Assembly (NCBI GenBank): GCA_016858145.1
Contig: JAEHOE010000075.1
Span: forward strand, 186,001 to 250,000
DNA: 64,000 bases
From: Edaphochlamys debaryana
Lineage: Eukaryota; Chlorophyta; Chlorophyceae; Chlamydomonadales
Direction of reading: 5' to 3'
Below the pieces are notes generated by a model, which saw nothing but the letters and a program-made list of their open reading frames with translations, was not told the origin of the DNA and made no database searches. The position numbers and the translations under genes are program-made. This document shows positions 49,548 through 60,175 of this stretch, one piece after another. Each line of letters opens with the position of its first letter. Within the stretch, counting starts at the first letter, position 1.

Positions 49548-52348
49548 TTACCGCGCACCCCCTGCCATCGACGCTCCCCCCAGTACCGCAGCTGGGAGCC
49601 CTAGCTGCACCGCGCACAGACGCATACGCGCCGGCGCCTGAGCGTTGCTGAGCCTGGGGTCACGCGGCATGCCCGCCTGCTCCCTGAGGCCGGCCGTCAG
49701 GGCCTCCGCCTGCTGGACAACCGGTTTCAACAGCAGCGCGCAGAACGCCCCGCCATAGGCCTGCTCCAGCTTGGCCATGTGCTTTATGAGGCTGCTCACG
49801 AGCTGGCTGGGCGTCTGCTCGCTGCCCTCCATGCCGCCGGCAAAGGACGCCGCCGCCGGCTGCGGCGGCTCGGGTGTGCTCCGTGCGCGCCCCTCGTCCC
49901 CCCTGCTGGGCGGCGCCACGCTCCAGGGCTGCCGCGGGGCGGGCCCCGCAGCCGCATCCCTCTCCGAGGACCAGCGCGGGCCGCTGGGGTTGGGGCGGGG
50001 GTCGGCGGGCTGATGTGGCGGCCGCATGTCGTGGGCTGACGTGGACGGCTCGGATGCGCTGCAGCGGCGCTTGAGCGCTGGGCCGTCGTCGTCGATGTGG
50101 GTCGGCGGCTCGTAGGGCGGTGATGGGGAGGGTGAGCGGTGCGGCTGCAGCAGCACTGATGCGCTGGCGCCTGCCTCGCGGTCTTCGTAATAGTACTGCG
50201 GCTGCGGCTGTGACTGTGGCTGAGGCTGGCGCATGCGGGCGGGGTAGGCCAGGGGCTCTGTCGCCACTGGGGCAGAGGTGCCGGCTGCAGCTTGGCAGGC
50301 TACCGCCCGCTCCCGGCCCCACCCTTGCGGGAGGCCACCAGCCGGTGGTGCCGCCGGGCCCTGCTGCGCCGGCACCTGCATGCGGTTCAGCGCCTCCTCC
50401 ACGGCCAGCAGGACGGGTGCATCGTCTGCGCCGCGCAGGCCCGCCAGCACCGCCGACTGCTGCACCGCCTCCCGCCACGCGTCCATGCGCTCCCCCGCCT
50501 CCCGCCAGCCCCGGGCGCAGGAGGCCATGGCCGTGGCGACGGCGATCCGTACGGCATCCGGCACGCCCTCCACCCGGGGGCCCTTGCCGTCCAGCTCCAG
50601 CAGCAGGTCGCCGATGAGGGGCTTGACGTAGCTCTTGATACCAGGGTCCGCAGACTCCTGAGAGGGCGCAGATGGGGACATGCACGGGACACAGGCCACA
50701 CGGGTCAGTCCTGGGTCAGAGAGGCTGATAGCTGTACATGGAGCATGCCGGAAGCCAGTACGTAATCCGCTAGGACTCCACGCCCCTGGCCCCCAACTCA
50801 CGATGATTGAGCACACCGCCTGCAGCATGTCGCTGAGCACCAGGAAGCCCAGGCGGCAGCCCCGGTCGCGGCCGCAAGACTTGGGGATGCAGGAGAGCTG
50901 CGTCAGCTGTGTGAAGCGCTTGCCGAAGATCTGCGGGACGGCAGGGGAGCGTGGGGAGGTAGCCGTTTAGGAGGGCAGGTAGCCGTTGTGACGTGCGTGC
51001 AGCGCTCCGCCGCCGACCAGACGTTGACCACAAAGCAATCTGGCCAATGCAGCGATCCCAGGGCGGTGTACCGGCAACGTGTATGCTATCGGGAGTCCCC
51101 CCCCAGCGCACCTTGGGCCGGCCGGCGGAGCACAGGTACGGGAAGCGGGCGTCTGCCTGGTCCCGCTGGGCGATGTGGGTCGGGTCCCGCAGGAAGGAGA
51201 AGCCCAGCGGCATCCCCCGCAGGAGTGAGCCCAGGCCGTCTGAGGATGACCACTGCACGAAGCAGGCCCGCACGTCGCTGGTCTTGCGCCAGCCCAGAGG
51301 GCCCACCAGCGCCTCCACCGCGCCCGCCGCAGCGGGCCGGGACAGCATCCCCGCCGTTCCGTGCAGGAAGGTATCCAGGAACGACAGGAATATGCGTGAT
51401 ACCACGTGCTGCAGAAGCCGCTCCTGCAGACGTGAAACAGGAGGGGAGGGCACGATAACGATGCGAGAACGGACAGGTGGGATATCTAGTAGCAAGGAGG
51501 ACCCCCATCTAGCCGCCATCGTTTCGCACCCCCTGTGCATGTGCCCCTTGCTATCGCAGCCGACACACCTGCTGTGTCACAGCGCCGGAGCGCAGCTCCT
51601 CGGGGGTCACATCGGTGACTCGAATGGGTGCGGCGCTGGAGACGAACGCCCTCAGCTGCTCAAACACCAGGGACAGGGCGGCCGGCGCCTGCACTCCGAA
51701 GGCCCGGGCGAAGTGCTGGGGGTGGCAGTTGGATGCAGAGAGCGGGGGGGGGGGGGGCAGAAAGGCTTAGCGTGGGGAGGTGGTTTGAACACTTGCACGA
51801 CGGAGGCAGCTAGGCGGGGTGACCTGCTCGGTAGACAGATGCGCAAACACAAGCTGGTGTGCGGTGCGCGCAACCGGTCTGGGCCCCAATCAAGCCTTAC
51901 GAGGCAGGCGGTGCGCGGTGGGCCCTGCAGGACTAGAGCCGACTCAACCCAGCAGCTCAACGCAGCCATCTACCAGAGCAACTCCGCGCACTGTCTCACC
52001 TCTTCCAACCCCCGGCACATCTCCATCACAACGGTCAAGGTTTGGAACTCCGCTTTGGGCCACTGGGGCCCTCCTCCTGGGCACGACAGGCGTAAGCATT
52101 CTTGCTTGCCCGGCACCTGCACACACGTGGCAAGAAGGTGAGAAGGTGAGGAACGCCCTATCCTCCGGGCCCAGACGGGGCTGCACGCAAGCTTCGGCAG
52201 CAGCTGCGGCGGGCCCAGTTTGTGAGCCCCGCTGTTGACGTGAGTGCCTGCATACCTGTAGTTCCAGGGCATATCCATCGCCCTCGGCGCGGACGCAGAA
52301 GTATCGCGTCGACATTGCCGGGTCGGGCTGCTTCCGCTTGGCACTCAT
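49548..52348 (-). CDS. unrecognised tandem-family protein (gene I)
   Basis: Function not recognised. Predicted 635 aa in six exons, all phase 0: 52348-52256, 52116-52000, 51715-51569, 51423-51112, 50930-50802 and 50657-49548. The start is MSAKRKQPDPAMSTRYFCVR; paralog J also begins MSAKR. The core is a mixed helical region (FLDTFLHGTAGMLSRPAAAG, VEALVGPLGW, DVRACFVQW, FPYLCSAGRPK). It includes a Cys-containing motif LSCIPKSCGRDRGCRLGFLV that is nearly identical in J. After it comes VKPLIGDLLLELDGKGPRVE and a helical segment rich in Arg/Ala. The C-terminal half is low-complexity with basic KRR, possibly nuclear (DDDGPALKRRCSASEP), then a final helical stretch. No signal peptide or membrane segment is evident. 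The cytosolic or nuclear location is inferred. Confidence 0.8.
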
Positions 52349-53176
52349 GCTCGCAGTTGCGTTGCTTATGCCTTGAGCTTTTGTACTCAGTATCCTGTTG
52401 GCTTGCTGTGGCTGCTGCCTCGGCGCTGGAGGCTGGTCGCTCGTAACGAACTTGAGAAAGTGGCTGCTTACACGCGTTGAGCGGCTTGTAACCCGCACAG
52501 CTGTGTGTGGTCTAGTGTGATGGCGAAATACTGAGCTGTGGTGGCTTTTATACACGCGCGGCAAGGACGAATTGTACTCTGGGCCCTTGGGCCTATCGTA
52601 GCGGGCCCACGACGGGAAGCTGGGTGGTGGTCCCGGTCCCGGCCTACGAAGGACTGGGCCCCATGACCCGGCTCGAAGGCCATGGATGGGTTCTGCCCGT
52701 TCGACGTGCTGATGGTTTTTGCAAGCAGCGGGGCCACTTGAACCCGCGCGAGGCCGCGCGCGACTCGCGAGATGGAGATGCCGGTCGCTGCCGCAGCTGC
52801 CCCTGTGAGCGCAACTGCACTGATAAGCATAAGATCATCGTAGGGGCATTATCGCGAGCGTCTTGCGGGCAAGTCTGTCAATTCGCCACGTACAAAACGG
52901 GCCCTCCTAAATGGCTAAAGCTCGCAGTTGCTCAGCTCACGTATGCCATGCTATCAACGCTTTAAATGCATCTCAAGTAGGGCACGGGCGTCGGCGCAGA
53001 CCCCACACCCGCAACGTTGCTGGCCAGGTACCCTCGCCCCCCTTGACTCCCCGCGCGGCTCTCCCGACCTGTCCCGAGCTAAGCATTGCCCCACGCGGGT
53101 ACTCTAGAGCACGTTTCTTCTCCCTTGCACCTTTCCGCCTATGCACCATAGCAGACCCCCACGGTGCCCACCTACA
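52349..53176. promoter_or_regulatory. upstream region of gene I and 3' flank of K
   Basis: A TATAAAAG box read on the minus strand lies at 52545-52552, about 200 nt upstream of the I start codon. A GGGCC cluster (tctgggcccttgggcct, gcgggcccac) lies at 52577-52612. The rest holds no gene. Confidence 0.5.
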
Positions 53177-54367
53177 TCACGCCGGCACCAGCGGGGTCAC
53201 CTCCACGCCCTTGCTGTCCGCCGTCGCGGCCGCGCCCCCACCGACCGCGCTAGCTGCCGTACTGGAGCTCGTGGCAGCCGCTTGGCGGGCAGCGTAGGCA
53301 GCAGCGTGCTTGCCCTTGATCTCAGCCATCACCTGAGCCCGTCCGATGAAGGAAAGGGCAGGGACAAAGCTGAGAAGGCGGCCCCGTGTGAGCCAGTCCC
53401 GCTTGAAGCTAGCGAACTCCTCACAAAGGCACTTCCCTGGGCAGGCACTGCGCAGGCATCTGCCTGCCGCTACCCTCTTTCCCCCGCTTCTTCCTCCCTA
53501 CCGCACCTGCTCCATGCGCTGTAGGCGCTGGTCGTTGGACAGCAAAGGCGCGGGCGGCGGCGGGTTGAAAGGCAGCGCCAGGTCGGGCGCGGGGCGAAAC
53601 CCGGGATCGTAGCAGTTGACGGCGTAGAATGGGGAGTAGCCGATGAGGGGGTGCAGGGAGCCGTTGTACGCCATCTCCGCCATCACCTGTGGGGCCCCAG
53701 CGCGCAAAAGCAACAAGCAGGCCTCGGTGGTTTGAGTGCAAGGCCGCAAGACGGGCTAAAGGGCAGCTGAACTCCGCAGACACGCACAGCCGATCTCACG
53801 GGCTGGCCACCTACAGGCCTGAGCTGCACCCAGCAAACCCCTTGAGCCGACACGACAAGCCCGACTGCCCCCCCGCAGCCTCACCAGGCGCTCGGCCCAC
53901 TGGTCGCCCAGCGGCACCAGGTACTCCCGCACCACCTGCTCCAGGTCCGAGGCGCAGTCCGCCTGGAAGAGGCCCCCGCCATAGGCCTCCACGCCGGCGC
54001 CCATGCGGGGCCACACACCCAGCCACCACTCCGACGCCAGGCGCGGGTCCGGGCCGCACACGACGCAGTCCGGCATGCCGCGGAGGGCGAACACCTTGGA
54101 CATGAAGGCGTTCGCCAGGGCCTCGGGGTCCATGCCCTGCGGAATGGCCTCGATGAAGACCATGCGGCTGAAGAGGTCGAAGAAGATGACAGCCGACGTG
54201 AAGTCCATCTGGCGACCCGGGGGACGCGAGGGCGGCAGGTCGCTGACCAGGTGGACGGCCACATGGCCCCAGGGCCGGCTGGGGTAGGCAGCGCGGGCCT
54301 TGGCAGTAGCGGGTTGGCGGTTCGCGCGTGCCGCCCCACCCTGGCCGCGTGGGCCCTTGCGGGTCAT
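53177..54367 (-). CDS. Ty3/gypsy integrase-like gene with lost catalytic residues (gene K)
   Basis: Predicted 272 aa in three exons (54367-53885, 53686-53507, 53332-53177), all phase 0 with GT-AG introns. It resembles the integrase core and following segment of Ty3/gypsy Pol: VSDLPPSRPPGRQMDFT, VIFFDLFSRMVFIEAIP, ALRGMPDCVVCGPDPRL, then AEMAYNGSLHPLIGYSPFYA and a tail MAEIKGKHAAAYAARQA like the usual K-x-x-YA segment. By alignment to the usual motifs the catalytic acids are missing: His39 stands for the first Asp, Gly105 for the Asp of SDRD, and Ala136/Asp137 for the Glu. The N-terminal zinc finger, reverse transcriptase, gag and LTRs are absent. Introns and an unbroken frame suggest a domesticated gene; a decaying copy with chance splice sites is the alternative. 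Confidence 0.75.
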
Positions 54368-56021
54368 GCTGTGAGCTGGTCGAGACTACTTTGCAGGGCT
54401 AGCGGGCTGGGGCTCTCCAGAAATTCTGCTGCAGTCCCCGAGATGCCGGAAAGAGCCTGCCTGCGAGTCAGCGGCTCGACTGTCTACTGTAGATGTTTTG
54501 TGATAGCACAGACTATGGAGCGAGCGCTGTCGTCGCTCTGGCGACGTGTCAAAAGGGATGCGGAGGTTGCGCGGAGACGCTGGTAAGGGCTCGGGAAACG
54601 GTCAAGTGGACTCGGCAGAGCTTGACAAGCTGAGTTACTTCAGGTAAAGCCCAGGTTAGTGGGTCCGGGGCGATCTCTTGGACTGCTCGTCCCCGTGTGC
54701 AGTTGCGACGCTCGGGGGTCCCGGCACCAAGCTTCGAGCGGGAGCAGAAACAGCACGACACCTAGACCAACGCTGGCAAGTCCGCGTCCGGCCGCGTCGG
54801 CCCTCCGTAGTGCCACGGACCGTGTCTTTCCCCTCCCCCCCGCTCGGGCCGCCATGCACCCTACCGCCCCCCCCAAATGACCACCCCCAGGCCCCCCGCC
54901 CCCACCTAACCAACAGCACCATATCACCATAGCGTGCTTGGGATGGTGACAACTCACGCCGCGCCAACGGGCTTCCTTTTGGGGTCCGTCTAGATAGGGC
55001 GACTGCTCACATGTTATCCGCCCAGCTAGCTGCTGTCCTGCTTGTGGTGGCAAGCCCGCTGGAGTGCAGCTTGGACATATACTCTCTCTTACCGGTCTTG
55101 CGTAGTTACAAGCAACCTTGCCGATGAGACTTGAAGCTGGAACTCGTTTCCCGTTTGTCGTCTGCAGTGCCTGCAATCGCACAGTGGCATGACCATGGTG
55201 CGCAGACCCTTACATCTACCCCGCAAGTTCCGACACCTCCAACTCTCTCCTTTCCCCTCGAACACCTGGCGCCCCTCTTGCGCTGCACTGCGCCTCGCTA
55301 CACCCTCTGAGTGGTACTGGCAGGGCCACAGTACTTTGCCATCCGTATCAACATTCTCTTGAATCCCCTTGCACATACACGAGGCACTGTCAGGCGTTTA
55401 CGGGTGTGAGACATAGCGTGTGGCCTGTCTGTTGGATGATGTGGGTTGAGCGTGTCGGGTGCCAGGTGTGTGCCCGACGTGACGTGTCAAAACCTGCCGT
55501 ACGTTTGGCCCTCCATATGAGGAGCGAGAGCAGCGTTGTGCGCTGTCTCTCGCCTTGATCTTTTGGCAAGGATAGCGCTTATGCTTAGCCACTGACCATA
55601 CAGTCGGGAGACCCGTCCACGGGACGTAAAGCAACCCAAATGCTGGCGGCATGTAACGTCACAAGAGCTGAGTTGCTTCCGCTCCTGGCCTTCTGTGCTC
55701 CCAGCACTCTATGGCGTTATGCCCACGTAAGGTCAGCTAGGTAGCGAACCCGCAGCGCGGTTACTGGGTGGCGGCGTCGCCATGCCCAGGCTGGAGCACG
55801 CCTCACGCGTCTGGGGGCTGAGGGCAGGGCCCGCTTCTCTGTGTGTGAGCAGCTGGTGGCTGTGTCCGCGTACAGCGTCCCCGCTTCATCATCTGGCCGC
55901 ATGCACTGGATAGGTTCGTCTGCACGCTCATAGGCGTGTCAGCACTTCAACCGTCCCCAAAGCCACCGAGCACCTTCCATCACTACCGGTACCGCTCAAG
56001 TCCGCGCCGTTCCTTGGCGTC
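54368..56021. other. intergenic region between K and J
   Basis: About 1.65 kb without a supported gene. It holds the upstream region of K and the 3' flank of J. No LTR, target-site duplication or further Pol fragment was recognised. A minus-strand frame near 54656-54967 reads LSPSQARYGDMVLL, faintly like Pol-linker sequence, but is too weak to call. Confidence 0.45.
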
Positions 56022-58550
56022 CTAATGCGCAGCGCACAGGCTCGCGGGCAGCCTAGCTGCCGCCGTGCCGCCCTTGGGGTTATGCGGCGTGCACGCCTGC
56101 CGGCCGCTCTCCCCCTGCTGTGCCCTGGCAGCCAGGGCCTCCACCGACTCTAGCACTTGCAGCACCGCACCCTCGCCACCGCGCCGCTCCACTGCCGCCA
56201 GCGCCGCCTCAAACCGTTCCATGAGGCGACGGCGCTTGCACGGCGGCGCTTCCAGCTCGGGGCTGCTTGCGCAGGGCACGAGGTCGAGCACTGGGCGCAG
56301 AGCGGCGGGCAGAGCGGCGGGCAGAACCACAAGGCGGAGCTCCGTATCCCGCTGTTGCACGAGCGGGTGCTGGTACGGCGAGTGGTGGGGATTCGGCATG
56401 CCTGAGGTGCTGGGGCCTGCCTGGAAGTCCTCCGTTGGCATGCGCTGCGAGGTGCAGTCCGCCGAGTCTGACGCAGGCTCGGGCGCCACCGGGGCGGAGG
56501 CGGTAGCTGCCGCAAGGTGCGCCGCCGCCACCGGTACCGTCATGGGCTCCACTGCTAGTGCGGGGGCCTCGTGCATGGCTTGCTGCATGCGCCTCAGCGC
56601 CTCTAGCGGCGTCAGCAGCACCGGGGCATCGTCTGCGCCGCGCAGGCCCGCCAGCACCGCCGACTGCTGCACCGCCTCCCGCCACGCGTCCATGCGCTCC
56701 CCCGCCTCCCGCCAGCCCCGGGCACAGGAGGCCATGGCCGCGGCGACGGCGGCCCGTACGGCATCCGGCACGCCCTCCACGCGGGGGCCCTTGCCGTCCA
56801 GCTCCAGCAGCAGGTCCCCGATGAGGGGCTTGACCTGGGTCTTTGTTTGAGCGTCCAGAGCCTCCTGTGGGACGCACCGAGAGGAAACAGCTAGGTCACG
56901 CGGTGACATGGGATGGGAGACGCTAGCTGTACATGGAGCATGCAAGGAGACTATCAGGCTTAGTAAAGGACTCCACGCCCCTGCCCCCCAAGTCCCAACT
57001 CACGATGATTGCGCACACCGCCTGCAGCATGTCGCTGAGCACCAGGAAGCCAAGGCGGCAGCCCCGATCGCGGCCGCAAGACTTGGGGATGCAGGAGAGC
57101 TGCGGCAGTTGTATAAAGCGCTTGCCGAAGACCTGTTCAGAGGCGCAGGGAGGAGCGTGGGGGAGTAGGTGAGGTTGAGAGGGGTACCGTGGGTGGATGG
57201 AGGGTGCTAGCGGTAATGTTGAGTGCATGTCGGTTCACACGTTAATATTACCGCGAATTTTACAATAATAAGAAAGACACGTTACTGGCAACTTCCCTGC
57301 GCACCTTGGGCCGGCCGGCGGAGCACAGGTACGGGAAGCGGGCATCACCGGCGAGGCGCTGCCCCATGTGGGTCGGGTCACGCAGGGGAAGCGCCTCCTG
57401 CGCCTCCCCTGGGTTAGCAGGCGTCCCGCCTGGCTGCACCCGGTTCGCCCATTGCACGAAGCAGGCCCGCACGTCGCTGTTGTTGCGCCAGCCCAGAGGG
57501 CCCACCAGCGCCTCCACCGCGTCCGCGGCTGCGGGTCTGGCCAGCATGCCGCCAGTGCCGTTGAGGAACAGGTCCACGTAGGCCAGGAACATGTGGAACA
57601 CCACGTGCTGCTCCTGCATGCACAACAGAGCGGGCAGGGCGGCGAAGGGCAGCAGTCAGCAGGCGTCGCGGTAGCCAGACCCTGGCCAGACATGGCGCAG
57701 CATGCGTGGCGTGATGAGTGCGTGGGTTGGTGCAAGCAAGGCCTCCGCACGCCCCCGGATGCACAGATGCACGCACACGCAACCCAACCTGATTGAGCTC
57801 AAGCGCCGCAAACCCACAACCTCGATCCCCCTGCACCCAAGCACCCACCTGTGACACGGCGCTTGCGCGCAGGCCCAGGGGGTCCACGTCGTAGCGGACG
57901 GGGCGGCCGGAGATGAGCACCCGCAGAGGCTCAAACACGAGGTTGAGGCAGTGTGGAGCGCTTGCGCCCAGGAATCCGGTGAAGTGCTATGGGTGGTAAG
58001 GGGGGGGTGGGGCGGGGCGGGCGAAGACACAGATATGTTGAACGCGTCAAGATGAGTTGCTGCAACCTGCAAGACGAAGAAGATGTGCAGCGGCTTGCTG
58101 CTGGGCCTTTACCTCTTGAACGTTCGCGTGTGCACCCATAAGCCACGAAACACCAAAGTAACTGGCGGGCAGCTTACCTCTTCCAGGCCCTTGCACAGCT
58201 CCACCACCAAGGTCAGGGTCTGGAAGCTCTGCCTTGGCCACAGGGACGGAGTGACCGAGCCCGGGTAGGGCAGCCGCTGGTTCTCCTGCTTGCCAGGCAC
58301 CTACACAAGCGGCCAAGAAGAAGCTTGATAAGGTCTAATCAGGGCTAGAGAGGGCGAGCAAGACTGGGCCTGAGCGGGCCAGGGTGGACCCTAGCGGACC
58401 GGACCCAGGGCGGGCTCGGGGCGAACGAAGCGGCACACAGGTACGTGGACGCGACCGCCGCACCTGCAGCTCCAAACTGTAAGCGTCGCCGTCATTGCGC
58501 ACAATAAAGCACTGCAGAATGTGCTCGGCGTGCTGCCTCTTGGCGCTCAT
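56022..58550 (-). CDS. unrecognised tandem-family protein, paralog of I (gene J)
   Basis: Predicted 542 aa in six exons, all phase 0: 58550-58464, 58300-58178, 57986-57849, 57613-57305, 57132-57004 and 56864-56022. It aligns exon for exon with gene I. Exon 5 is the same length (129 nt) and nearly identical in sequence (QLSCIPKSCGRDRGCRLGFL); exons 1-4 differ by only 2-3 codons. VEALVGPLGWRNNSDVRACF and KPLIGDLLLELDGKGPRVEG are shared. The C-terminal low-complexity region is shorter than in I and carries PPCKRRRLMERFEAALAAVE, a possible nuclear signal beside a helix. The strongest conservation is in exons 4-6 N-terminal parts, so that is the likely functional core. Function unknown. Confidence 0.8.
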
Positions 58551-60175
58551 TCTCGATTGGTAGATTCACCGCTCACAAATGGCACCACTGTAGTGCTGTG
58601 CTTACCGGTGCTGTTTGGCCGTCAGAAGTTGAGCGAACAGGATACGCTAGGGCCTTTAAGAGTCTACACTTGAACGTGCCGTACCGACCGAGGCAGCGGG
58701 CTCGCCGGGCCTCGGTGTTGGGCAGGCCTGGGCCTGGGCCGGCTGCAGAAGGACTGGTTGCGTGACCCTCAAGCCTGTCTACTTGCCAGCAGCCCAAGCA
58801 GTCTCGAGGTTGACATGCCTCGTGTGCCGCCGTGGGGCTGGAGGGCCAGGCCAGTGAACGGCATTGGAAGACGATTAACATCCGCCGAGCGCGGGTACCG
58901 TGCTACAGCTCGTATAAAGGAGCCCAAGCGACTAGCTTCGTGCTAGCTCCTCATCTGCTATGGTCTAGGCTCGAGTTAGCCGCGTGTGAGCGCGTTGTGT
59001 GAGCGGGCTGATGCGATGGGCTGATGCATGGGCCTCTCGACAGCTTGACACCACGCTGCTCGTGGTATCTCGCCGGCTCAGCGTGCCGTGCGGGACCGTC
59101 GAAGCGCCAAGCGCGCAGGGCCAGCGCGCCACTAAGCACCTAGCATACAGGGCAGCGCTTGTCGTTGGGCACAAGTTTTGGGCCGTGGGACTACAAGCGA
59201 AGCTCTCTTTGCGCGGGATGTCACGGATGTCGCGTTCCACTATGCGCTAGCGCTATGCGAGGATAATGACTATGTTTGCCGCTAGTGCTTATTGCACGGA
59301 AGCAAGGACTCGCGGAAAGCCGGGGATCTGGAGCTGGCACGCCCAGCCGAAGAGCTGCTCCCCCCTGCTCCCCCCTCGCCGGCACGCTGGCACCCTCTGG
59401 CACGCACCCCCTGCACTCGCGAACCAACTCTGCCCCTACCCCGCCCCTAACGCGCCTAACAAAGCTGCACTAGTGTATAAAGGGGGGGGGTGTAGTTAAG
59501 CTCCCGCCAGTGAGGCCAGTCCCAAGTCCTCCGCAAGACTGTCTCCGCCGGGTACCCCTCGCTGACAGGTAAGCGGCTATTTGGAGGCATTGAGGTGAAC
59601 TCCTGCATGCTAGAGGGGCAAGGCCAACGACCTTAGGGCATGCATGGCCAGGAGGCCGTACCGCCCAGCCCCCGACCGGCAAGCCAAGCTTGTGCGGCTT
59701 TGCCGCTGCGCGCCTCTACCGTCAGCCCCAGCCCTCGGCCCTAGCCCCGGCCTGGACGCCTAGCTCCACCATGTCAGGCCCACATGAACACAACCACCAG
59801 CCAACCGGCAAATGCGGCAATGCATTCTCTGTGCCACTAGCACGGCATAATGTCAGCCCGCAGCCTGCAGGGCCAAGTGGGAGCGCGCGAGCACACGCCT
59901 ACCCCCGGGACCTCCCCTTATGACTTGACACAAGCGCCTCCGAGCAAAGACGGCCTCAGCGTTCCTTGCGAAACTCCTGGCTCAAACAATGGTTCTTATT
60001 GTGCACCGTAAGCCACGTCACACAACGAATTCAGCGTGGGGCGTGACAGCCGGCTGCATCCAGCACCCTCCCTCCGCCGCCCAGCCCCGCTCCCCTCCCT
60101 GCTTGCGCCTTCAGCCTCCCTCTGCACCCCCCCTCCCTGCCCCGCTTGCCCTCCACCCCCCTTTGCCCCCCCCCC
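58551..60175. promoter_or_regulatory. upstream region of J and 3' flank of L
   Basis: A GGGCC-rich block (aggcctgggcctgggccggc) at 58724-58743 lies about 180 nt upstream of the J start codon. TATA-like words (tataaagg) occur at 58914 and 59473 on the plus strand, without a convincing downstream gene. An 80-codon frame at 59011-59250 is possible but unsupported. Confidence 0.4.

Noticed and set aside
54656..54967. Minus-strand frame with LSPSQARYGDMVLL as a further retroelement fragment
   Set aside because: Too short and too weakly similar; no neighbouring Pol motifs or LTRs.
59011..59250. Small plus-strand frame behind a TATA-like word at 58914
   Set aside because: No splice partners, no recognisable composition or domain, and no nearby poly(A) signal.
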